From Methanobrevibacter thaueri (GTDB lineage: Archaea > Methanobacteriota > Methanobacteria > Methanobacteriales > Methanobacteriaceae), in assembly GCF_015062915.1 (NCBI RefSeq), contig NZ_SUTJ01000001.1:238011-302010 (forward strand): a stretch of DNA of 64,000 bases, given 5' to 3'. The translations under genes were made by a program, and so were the position numbers. Shown piece after piece: positions 20,373 to 27,642 of this stretch (positions are counted from its first letter, which is position 1; every line of letters begins with the position of its first letter). The notes under the pieces were generated by a model that saw nothing but the letters and a program-made list of their open reading frames with translations, had not been told where the DNA came from and did not search any database.

Positions 20373-20473
20373 CAAGTCGTTGGAAAATTAAAAAAAATAT
20401 CTGCCAATATATAATTTTCCTTAATTCTGGTGTTTGAAACTAGTCACTTTAAACACCAAATATCTCTCTTTTT
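20373..20473 (+). repeat. Two-hairpin module, copy 1
   Basis: The first 50 bp (20373-20422, starting CAAGTCGTTGG) are identical to 54096-54145. The second hairpin keeps the same nine-base loop, ACTAGTCAC, but its stem is one base pair longer than in copy 2, with a base added on each arm. CTCTC plus T-run follows in both copies. Confidence 0.85.
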
Positions 20474-20618
20474 ATTAAAGTTATTATTAAAACTATCAAT
20501 TTAACGAAACTTATAGTGTCCTTTTATAATACAATAAGCCCAAATGTTCTCATCAGTATCTTTTCAGTATAATCTGTGTCAATCATATGTATATAACAAT
20601 TTCCGACAATAATTCTGG

Positions 20619-20638
20619 AACTTCATCTACATGAAGTT
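20619..20638. repeat. 20-bp perfect inverted repeat in the gene-free region
   Basis: AACTTCAT (20619-20626), CTAC, ATGAAGTT (20631-20638). An 8-bp stem with a 4-base loop and no T-run after it, so not an obvious terminator. Function unknown. Confidence 0.5.
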
Positions 20639-20788
20639 GTGGAATTAACTTGAACCGCGAAGGCCTAATAATTTACTAAAAAAGAGGATTAATAAAATGA
20701 CATTGAAAGCTGTGAACTAGTACAAAAATTAAGTGTCAAATTAAGAATTATGATAGTTGTGTTGATTGTTGAAAAAAGAAAAAAGTAA

Positions 20789-20809
20789 GTAACTGCACGA
20801 AGCAATTAC
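20789..20809 (-). terminator. Terminator hairpin of adhesin-like gene 1
   Basis: On the minus strand GTAATTGC, loop TTCGT, GCAGTTAC (one G-U pair), followed by a T-rich run corresponding to the A-run at 20772-20784. The stem overlaps the stop codon of the gene. Confidence 0.65.
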
Positions 20810-23800
20810 TTTTTAACTTTAACAGTTACTTTCTTGGTGATCTTACCATAAGTTGCTTGGTATTTAACCTTTTTACCTACTTTGAGTTTTTTGAGCACTG
20901 ACTTTTTGATGGTTACTTTTGCTATACCTTTTTTATTGGTTTTCGCCTTGTATTTTTTGCCTTTGAATTTGAAGGTCACTTTTTTGTTTTTGAGTGCTTT
21001 TTTGCCTTCTTTTAAAGTAGCTTTTAAAGTAAGTTTTTTGACGGATTTTTTGACTTTGACCTTTTTGAGAGTTAAAATCTGTTTTACCTTTACTTTGTTT
21101 GTTACTTTAATTCCTTTGTATTCGGCAGTTACTGTGTATGTCTTTGGAAGATATGCTTTTGTGAATTTCAAGGTAATGTAACCGTTTTTATCAGTTTTCA
21201 GTGTTTGCACTTTGCCATTTACTGTCACTTTAACTGCAACATTTGATCCTGCAGCCTGACCGTTGTCTCCTATTATGAGGAGCTTGTATGCATAGTTTTT
21301 GGCATAGTATGTGTCCACATTTTTGTTTCCGGTGATTCTGGTAGTGATTTTAACGGTTTTAGTGACATTGTTATTGTTTAATGGGTTTACAGTGGTCACT
21401 TCATATGTTCCAATTGCCAATTTGATGTTTAGAACAGCAATACCTTCATCATTGGTTGTGGCATTGTATTTGTTACCGTTTATGATGAATGTGACCTGTT
21501 TTTTAGCCATTGGGTTTCCGTTTCCGTCAACGACTGTTACTTGGTAGTCCACTCCGCTGTTGTATCCTCTGGTCATGTCAGTTGCTTTTATGATTGCTGT
21601 GACATTAGCAATACCTGTTTCCTTGGATTTCGCAGGATAGTTTTCATCACCACTATATTCAAAGTCCACAGTACTGTCCAGAGGTATCAGCAGCATGGTT
21701 ATGACTGCCTTACCGTTTTCTACTGTTGCGTTGTATTGTTTGCCGTCAACAATGACTGTAACGTTTCCTGTAGCATCTTCAGGGAAAGTGAATGTTATAA
21801 CGGTTTCGTTTGCAGTGTTTATTGCACTTATTTCAGGTTCGAAAGCTTCATTTTTAAGCACACTAACTTTGACAGTGTCATTCATTGCTGAAGTGTAGTT
21901 TTCTGTTTCACCGTATTTTACGGTTATTGTATAGTTTCCAACTTTAACGCCTGTAAATGTTATTGTATTTGTGCCTACAGTCAATGTTTCCTCTTTGGTT
22001 TGGTTTCCAACAGTTATATTGTATTTACCTTCAGCATTAGTGTTGATGGTAACTATGACATCGTTAGGATATGTTGTATTTTCTGCGTTTACTGTTATTG
22101 TTGGTGTTGCTTTTAAAACACTTACTTCGACTGTGTCATTTATTGCACCAGTGTGGTTTTCTGTTTCAGCATAGGTTACATTAATGATATATTCATTTAC
22201 GGATAAACCGGTAAATGTAACATTTCCTACAACATTAGCAATTAAATCAATCTCCTTTTGTTGATCTCCAACTTTAACAGAGTATTTACCGTCAACATCA
22301 CCAACAACATTTACAAGCAACTCTCCAGGATAAATTACACTTTCAGCACTAACCCTAATTGTTGGTGTTGCTTTTAGGATGTTTACTTTGACGGTATTGT
22401 TTGTTGCACTTGTGTAGTTTTCTGTTTCAGCATAGGTTACATTAATGATATATTCATTTGCGGATAAACCGGTAAATGTAACATTTCCTACAACATTAGC
22501 AATTAAATCAATCTCCTTTTGTTGATCTCCAACTTTAACAGAGTATTTACCGTCAACATCACCAACAACATTTACAAGCAACTCTCCAGGATAAATTACA
22601 CTTTCAGCACTAACCCTAATTGTTGGTGTTGCTTTTAGGATGTTTACTTTGACGGTATTGTTTGTTGCACTTGTGTAGTTTTCTGTTTCAGCATAGGTTA
22701 CATTAATGATATATTCATTTGCGGATAAACCGGTAAATGTAACATTTCCTACAACATTAGCAATTAAATCAATCTCCTTTTGTTGATCTCCAACTTTAAC
22801 AGCGTATCTTCCAGTTACATCACTAGTAATATTCACTATTAAATCTCCAGGATATGTTACGTCATTTGCAACAACACTTATTTTTGGAGTTAATTTGTTA
22901 ACTGTGAATGTTTTTGTGGCATTGCTTTGAAGAACATGATCAATTCCAATGTTTGTTATTGTTATTGTGTATGTTCCTACAGCTAAATCAGGGTTAACTA
23001 TTCTTTCATCAGTTGTTGTGTTGAATACTGTTTCATTATCCTCATTTATGATTATAATTTCAATTGTTGTTGGATTTTCCACGCTGAATTCGATTGAAAC
23101 GTTTCCATAGGTGAATTCATCCTTATCTCCAATTGTCACAGTGCTCTCCAGATAATTTTTGTTCACAGTGATTTGCGCTGCATCATAATGGGCTGTGAGG
23201 GATGTTTGAGTTGCCTTAGGGATGTATGCCACTTGAGATTCTCCGTTTGCGTTAAGTGTTGTGTTGTCTGCAACATCCAGGTTTTCATTTGTTAATGTCA
23301 GATTTATTAGAGGTAATCCGTAAGATTGTCCAGTGAGTATTCTGGAATTTTCCTTATCATATATGTTGTTTAACTTGATATTTGCAATGCCGTCAGCCAT
23401 TGACATGTCCATGAAATACCAGTAATTGCATACAACATCCTCTGAAACTGAAGGTGCAACATTATAGTTGGTAATATTGTTTCCAAACCAATTGTAATCT
23501 ACATTTAATTCAGACCCAAACAAGGAAGTGTCTTCATAATATATGCTGCTTCCTCCATTATTTATGAAAATACAGTAGTTAACCGGAGTGGTTTCTTCAT
23601 CTGTGTATATTGCACTTCCTTTATCTGATGCTGTATTGTTTATGAATACAAGTTGTGATATTGTTCCGTCATCAAAACTTGCATAAAGTGCTCCACCATT
23701 TTCCGCTTGGTTTTTGATGAATGTGGAGTTGCCAATACTGCTTTTCTCTGCAGTTACATGTATTGCCCCTCCATTTTTCGCATGATTTTGTGAAAATTCG

Positions 23801-26800
23801 GAGTTTCCAATTGTGCTTTCTTTTGCGGCGAGATATATTGCTCCTCCGTTATTTACGGCACTGTTTTCTGAAAAGGTTGAATATTCAACAGATTCCTGTT
23901 CATTATCAAGGAAAGGTCCCCTTTCATTGAAGTAAATTGCTCCACCGTCATTGGTTGCAGTGTTTTTGATGAATGTGGAGTTTATCACCTTACCATAATC
24001 ATAATGCCAGAAGATTGCACCACCATTGGTTGCAGTGTTGTCTTCAAAGGAGCTTGAATTTACAGTTCCGTAATTTGCATTCCAGTAGGCCGCTCCACCA
24101 TTGGTTGCAGTGTTGTTTGCAAATTCACAATCAGATAATTTGCCTTCCTGTGAATTCCAGTAGACTGCTCCACCATCTGGCGCATTATTTAATGTAAATT
24201 TACTGCTGGCTACAACACCATTTGCAGCATTCCAGAAGATTGCACCACCTTCACTGCCGGCATTGTTGTTTGAAAATTCACAATCAGAAATTCTGCCGTT
24301 CTTTTTATCCCAGTAGACTGCTCCACCATCTCCAGTAGCGGTATTGTATCTAAAGGTACAGTTTTCTACTGTAGCCTCAGTGGCATGAACATATATTGCT
24401 CCACCTGAACCTGCACGGTTATTGGTGAATGTTGTGTTTGTAACTGTCATGTTTTTGCCTTGGAGGAATAAAGCACCTCCATCTCCTGCGACATTACCTT
24501 TAAATAGTGAATCTTTTATTACTCCATTTTGTCCAACCCATGTTATTGCTCCGTTTAGAGCCCCGGTGTTGTTTTCAAAGGTACAGTTGTCGACCACACC
24601 ATCATGTCCGTTCCAGACAACAGGACCGTCGTATCCACCCACATCTTCATTGCCTCCATTTACAAGAATGAGATTTTTCAATGTTACTCTTTCACTGGAT
24701 ACTGTAAATATTAATGATTTGCCGAGGGCGTTTATGGAGTGTCCGTTACCGTCAATGGTTATATTTGTAGCCCTTATGGTAATTCCGCCGACGCTGTCAA
24801 TGCCTTCTGTGAAGGTATAATCCCTGTCAAGGACAATAATGGAATTGTCAGCAGTAGCATATATTAAATCATTCAGCAAGTCAAACTCTCCTTTTTGAGT
24901 GAAATTAACTGTGTAATTAACGTTTTCATAACTTGCTGTTAAAAATGCCGGTTTGGAAAGCATATAAACATTGATTTGGATTTCACCATCATCACCGAAA
25001 TTAATGCTTCCCAGACTGCCTGACATGTTGACAAAATATAAACCAATACTTAATTCTGGTAAAGTGTATCCACCATTCCTAATGACTCTTTTATTGACAT
25101 TGTCATATACGTTGTTTAGGGAAACATTTGCATAGTCATGCATAAGTGTCATGTTTAAGAAATACCAAGTATTGGCATCAAGATTGACCTTATATGGACT
25201 GTTGAAATTGTCTGCAGTATTTCCTAACCAGTTGTAATCCAAGTAGCATTCATGGGGTTGGCTTTCGGCATAAATTTCATATTCTGATTTGGAATTGATA
25301 ATAATATTGTTTGTAACATTCAGTTTATTCAAAGTCTTTTTGGCATGAATGATTTTGTCAGCATCGTTTTGAATAAAAATTGAACCGTTGATTTCCACAT
25401 TTGAAGTTGAATTCAAAAGAATTAAGCTTTCGCCACCAACGTTATTGACAAATTTGGCATTATTTAAAACGCAAACGCCTGCAACGTTTAGGATTGAAGT
25501 GTTGTTTGCGATATTGTCCAGGAAGTAGCAATCATTTAAAACACAAATTCCCAAAATGTTTAGGATTGAAGTGTTGTTTGCGATATTGTCAATGAATTGG
25601 CAGCCATTGAATTCACAATTGCAGCCGATAATGATATTTTCACTGTTATCTTCAAATGTACAATTGTTAAATGTGATTTTCTGAGCATTTATGGCGTTTA
25701 TCGGGATGTTACAGTTGACAAATGTAATGTTATTGAATGTAATGTTAGCGGAAGGATTATTTATTTTGAATGCTGTACGGTTATTTCCATTTATTGTGTG
25801 TCCATTACCGTTTATTGTCAGACTTTTATCAATTAAAATTCCTTCACTGCCAATTTGTGAATCTACGGCTGCACTATATGAAAAATCATTCTCCAAGGTT
25901 AATGATTCTGTTGCCTGAGCAACATTTGATTGAAGCGCAGTAAATGAAACAGGAGATATTTGATCAAATTTAAAAACATATTCATAACTCATAAACTTGA
26001 AAGTTATTTCCCCATTTTGAATTGAATCATCGGGAGTATATTCAAAAGAATGTTTGTTTAGGTCAAAGCTTATCTTGTCTGTATTTAAGGTACCTGTTGT
26101 TGTTTCAATAGTGAACTCTCTTGGAAAGAAATTGTACCACAACGATAATGTTTGAACGTATGTGAAATGTCCTGTTATAACATATGGAAAATCTACATTC
26201 TTAACATATTCAAGTTTTAAGTTCATTTCATTATTTATATAAATTTTCCGCCATTCTTTATCTTGTTTAATGTCGTGTCCATTTGGGAACCAGCATTCAG
26301 TGAAACCTAAGGCATAAAATGAGGTATAAATGGAATCCCTTGCAAAAAATATACAACTGGCAAATGTATCTTGATTATCGGTTTCTTTATAAGGATAATC
26401 CCATGAGCAAAGGGAATACTTCATATAAGCATCTTTTCCCACCTCGGCGGTGTTCTTATCGAAAACTGAATACCTTATTCTTGGGTAATATTCCCTGGCG
26501 TAAATTGCACCTCCATCATCTTCAGCGCTGTTTTCTAGAAAAACACATTGAAATACCCCATCATTACCGTTAACACCTGCATATGCATAGATTGCACCTC
26601 CATCAGTATTGGCATGATTTTTATAAAAATAACAGTTTATCATTTCATTATGACAACCATTTGTGTAAATTGCTCCGCCATAGTCTCCCTGATTACTGAT
26701 AAAAGTCGAATCCCTAACTACATTGCTTCTTGAATATCTCTCCCGTGGATCACCATCATGTTCTGTGAAATAAATGGCTCCCCCATAGTCTTTGGCTTTA

Positions 26801-27498
26801 TTATCTTCAAAATGACAATTTCTGATGGTTGACTCTCGTACATCAAATTCTATAGCGCCACCATGGTCATCGGCGGAATTATTGGTGAATCTGCAATTTA
26901 GTATATTTGTTCTAACATATTCAACATATATTGCACCACCGTCATCAGCATGGTTATTGTCAAAAGTACAATCAACAATATCTAATGAAGCTTCATTCCC
27001 TTGTTCACTTACACATCTTATTGCACCCCCGCTGGTCCAGGTGACATCACCATTTTTAAAAGTAATGTTATTCAAGAACACATGTTTTTGCTTACCTAAT
27101 TCTATATCAAAAATACGGTCTTCACCTTGTCCATCAAGATAATGGCCTCTTCCATCAATTGTAATGCTTTTAGAAAATTCAACGGTATCAGTGTCCTTAT
27201 AGGCATAATCCTTATCCAAATAAATGGTAGAACCCTCTTCAGCACCGTCAATTAAATCCTGCAAATCTCCAAAGCTGCCTTCATCGGCACTTAATGTGTC
27301 GCCGTCAGCAGCGTTTAAAATACTATCGTTTTCATCAATCTCTGTGTCTGTTGCCCTTAAAATGTCAACATCTTGTGTAATATCGTCTGTAACTTCACTG
27401 ACTGCATTTGTATCATTCACATCACTTGCGGCAACCGTTGCCAATGTGAATAAAGTGACAAATAAAATCGTGAAAATTACCAAAGCCTTGTTTTTCAT
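20806..27498 (-). CDS. Adhesin-like protein 1, giant secreted beta-helix/Ig-like protein
   Basis: A 2230-residue surface protein of the adhesin-like type known in Methanobrevibacter. In order: signal peptide (about 1-25, ending near VAAS); parallel beta-helix repeats rich in GGAIY, NNTF and CxF motifs at about 75-385, 535-735 and 870-1290; Ig-like repeats of exactly 87 residues at about 1500-1850; further Ig/transthyretin-like domains; and an extremely Lys-rich C-terminal domain (about 2130-2230, ending KKVTVKVKK). No C-terminal membrane anchor or sortase motif is seen, so wall attachment is probably through the basic domain (inference). Beta-helix residues around 850-1145 are encoded by DNA identical to adhesin 2. 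It is the last gene of the minus-strand adhesin run. Confidence 0.9.
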   Translation of the reverse strand: MKNKALVIFTILFVTLFTLATVAASDVNDTNAVSEVTDDITQDVDILRATDTEIDENDSILNAADGDTLSADEGSFGDLQDLIDGAEEGSTIYLDKDYAYKDTDTVEFSKSITIDGRGHYLDGQGEDRIFDIELGKQKHVFLNNITFKNGDVTWTSGGAIRCVSEQGNEASLDIVDCTFDNNHADDGGAIYVEYVRTNILNCRFTNNSADDHGGAIEFDVRESTIRNCHFEDNKAKDYGGAIYFTEHDGDPRERYSRSNVVRDSTFISNQGDYGGAIYTNGCHNEMINCYFYKNHANTDGGAIYAYAGVNGNDGVFQCVFLENSAEDDGGAIYAREYYPRIRYSVFDKNTAEVGKDAYMKYSLCSWDYPYKETDNQDTFASCIFFARDSIYTSFYALGFTECWFPNGHDIKQDKEWRKIYINNEMNLKLEYVKNVDFPYVITGHFTYVQTLSLWYNFFPREFTIETTTGTLNTDKISFDLNKHSFEYTPDDSIQNGEITFKFMSYEYVFKFDQISPVSFTALQSNVAQATESLTLENDFSYSAAVDSQIGSEGILIDKSLTINGNGHTINGNNRTAFKINNPSANITFNNITFVNCNIPINAINAQKITFNNCTFEDNSENIIIGCNCEFNGCQFIDNIANNTSILNILGICVLNDCYFLDNIANNTSILNVAGVCVLNNAKFVNNVGGESLILLNSTSNVEINGSIFIQNDADKIIHAKKTLNKLNVTNNIIINSKSEYEIYAESQPHECYLDYNWLGNTADNFNSPYKVNLDANTWYFLNMTLMHDYANVSLNNVYDNVNKRVIRNGGYTLPELSIGLYFVNMSGSLGSINFGDDGEIQINVYMLSKPAFLTASYENVNYTVNFTQKGEFDLLNDLIYATADNSIIVLDRDYTFTEGIDSVGGITIRATNITIDGNGHSINALGKSLIFTVSSERVTLKNLILVNGGNEDVGGYDGPVVWNGHDGVVDNCTFENNTGALNGAITWVGQNGVIKDSLFKGNVAGDGGALFLQGKNMTVTNTTFTNNRAGSGGAIYVHATEATVENCTFRYNTATGDGGAVYWDKKNGRISDCEFSNNNAGSEGGAIFWNAANGVVASSKFTLNNAPDGGAVYWNSQEGKLSDCEFANNTATNGGAAYWNANYGTVNSSSFEDNTATNGGAIFWHYDYGKVINSTFIKNTATNDGGAIYFNERGPFLDNEQESVEYSTFSENSAVNNGGAIYLAAKESTIGNSEFSQNHAKNGGAIHVTAEKSSIGNSTFIKNQAENGGALYASFDDGTISQLVFINNTASDKGSAIYTDEETTPVNYCIFINNGGSSIYYEDTSLFGSELNVDYNWFGNNITNYNVAPSVSEDVVCNYWYFMDMSMADGIANIKLNNIYDKENSRILTGQSYGLPLINLTLTNENLDVADNTTLNANGESQVAYIPKATQTSLTAHYDAAQITVNKNYLESTVTIGDKDEFTYGNVSIEFSVENPTTIEIIIINEDNETVFNTTTDERIVNPDLAVGTYTITITNIGIDHVLQSNATKTFTVNKLTPKISVVANDVTYPGDLIVNITSDVTGRYAVKVGDQQKEIDLIANVVGNVTFTGLSANEYIINVTYAETENYTSATNNTVKVNILKATPTIRVSAESVIYPGELLVNVVGDVDGKYSVKVGDQQKEIDLIANVVGNVTFTGLSANEYIINVTYAETENYTSATNNTVKVNILKATPTIRVSAESVIYPGELLVNVVGDVDGKYSVKVGDQQKEIDLIANVVGNVTFTGLSVNEYIINVTYAETENHTGAINDTVEVSVLKATPTITVNAENTTYPNDVIVTINTNAEGKYNITVGNQTKEETLTVGTNTITFTGVKVGNYTITVKYGETENYTSAMNDTVKVSVLKNEAFEPEISAINTANETVITFTFPEDATGNVTVIVDGKQYNATVENGKAVITMLLIPLDSTVDFEYSGDENYPAKSKETGIANVTAIIKATDMTRGYNSGVDYQVTVVDGNGNPMAKKQVTFIINGNKYNATTNDEGIAVLNIKLAIGTYEVTTVNPLNNNNVTKTVKITTRITGNKNVDTYYAKNYAYKLLIIGDNGQAAGSNVAVKVTVNGKVQTLKTDKNGYITLKFTKAYLPKTYTVTAEYKGIKVTNKVKVKQILTLKKVKVKKSVKKLTLKATLKEGKKALKNKKVTFKFKGKKYKAKTNKKGIAKVTIKKSVLKKLKVGKKVKYQATYGKITKKVTVKVKK
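22161..22943 (-). repeat. Three near-perfect 261-bp tandem repeats in adhesin-like gene 1
   Basis: The same landmark (CTGTTTCAG) falls at 22161, 22422 and 22683, a period of exactly 261 bp (87 codons). The units starting at 22161 and 22422 are almost identical over their whole length, silent sites included, so the expansion is recent. Each unit encodes one Ig-like module (YPGELLVNVVGDV ... GLSANEYIINVTYAETENYT). Confidence 0.9.
24065..24948 (-). repeat. 884-bp tract identical to 30902-31785 (adhesin gene 1 copy)
   Basis: Aligned by eye at a constant offset of 6837, no difference was seen from 24065 to 24948; the flanks diverge (A/G at 24064, C/A at 24949). It encodes part of the third beta-helix. 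Identity at silent sites within otherwise diverged genes indicates recent gene conversion or duplication. Confidence 0.9.
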
Positions 27499-27595
27499 GA
27501 ATTTGATTCCTCATTTAGCTAAATTTTCATTACTTTAATATCTTTTGTTAATAAGTAATAAAACTTTTTTAAAAAATTGTTAAAAATGAGGAAAA
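27499..27595 (-). promoter_or_regulatory. Promoter region of adhesin-like gene 1, duplicated before gene 2
   Basis: About 90 bp before the start, reading on the minus strand AT-rich TATA-like sequence (TTTTATTACTTATTAAC) then GAGGAATCAAATTC before the ATG. Nearly the same sequence is found at 34327-34425 before adhesin gene 2, with just a few substitutions. Confidence 0.6.
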
Positions 27596-27610
27596 AATAA
27601 TTTATTAAAT

Positions 27611-27642
27611 AAAAAAAAGGTAGAGAATTTTAGGATTCTCTA
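27611..27642 (-). terminator. Terminator hairpin of adhesin-like gene 2
   Basis: On the minus strand TAGAGAAT, loop CCTAAA, ATTCTCTA (arms 27621-27628 and 27635-27642), followed by a T-run (27611-27618). The stem begins at the TAG stop codon. The same hairpin ends adhesin gene 3. Confidence 0.8.

Larger units (their letters stand above)
20180..20475 (+). ncRNA. Candidate structured, metal-regulated RNA (about 290 nt)
   Basis: Predicted from promoter placement and structure. Five perfect or near-perfect hairpins follow one another: 20218-20233 (ATTAGT/ACTAAT), 20294-20309 (GTCTTA/TAAGAC), 20330-20358 (GTAATACT/AGTATTAC), 20382-20420 (GGAAAATTA/TAATTTTCC) and 20429-20457 (10-bp stem with one G-U pair, loop ACTAGTCAC). 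A pyrimidine-rich stretch and T-run (20462-20473) then end it. The last two hairpins recur at 54096-54198. No protein frame fits the transcript. It does not look like RNase P RNA, SRP RNA or tRNA. Alternatives are a miniature mobile element or a remnant of one. Confidence 0.55.
20095..20805. other. 711-bp gene-free region with metal-box promoter and structured RNA candidate
   Basis: No convincing protein gene on either strand; the longest ATG frames on the plus strand run only about 24 codons and lack ribosome sites. From left to right it holds two DtxR-like palindromes flanking a TATA box (20120-20206), a chain of hairpins with a T-run (20218-20473), a further inverted repeat (20619-20638), a seven-codon frame (ATGACATTG... 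at about 20697) preceded by GAGG, and the terminator of the first adhesin gene. The right half (20480-20780) otherwise shows nothing I can name. Confidence 0.7.

Noticed and set aside
20180..20475. Known large RNA (SRP RNA, RNase P RNA) or a TPP riboswitch linked to thi4
   Set aside because: None of the conserved cores of those RNAs was recognised, the region is downstream of thi4 rather than upstream, and it is very AT-rich.
20603..20616. CCGACAATAATTCT as a third copy of the adhesin upstream motif
   Set aside because: Only 11 of 14 positions match the gene 4 copy, and it lies downstream of adhesin gene 1, not upstream of an adhesin start.
20697..20720. Seven-codon frame with GAGG upstream as a gene or leader peptide
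   Set aside because: Too short, with nothing downstream on the plus strand to regulate; it may be a decayed gene start.
20882..21181. Long plus-strand open frames opposite the adhesin genes (many, e.g. at 24422-24820 and 31259-31657)
   Set aside because: They are antisense to repetitive, codon-biased adhesin sequence, lack ribosome sites, and repeat wherever the adhesin repeats recur. They are shadows.
22161..22943. CRISPR-like array from regularly spaced repeats
   Set aside because: The 261-bp unit is in-frame coding sequence for Ig-like domains; there are no short repeats with unique spacers and no cas genes.
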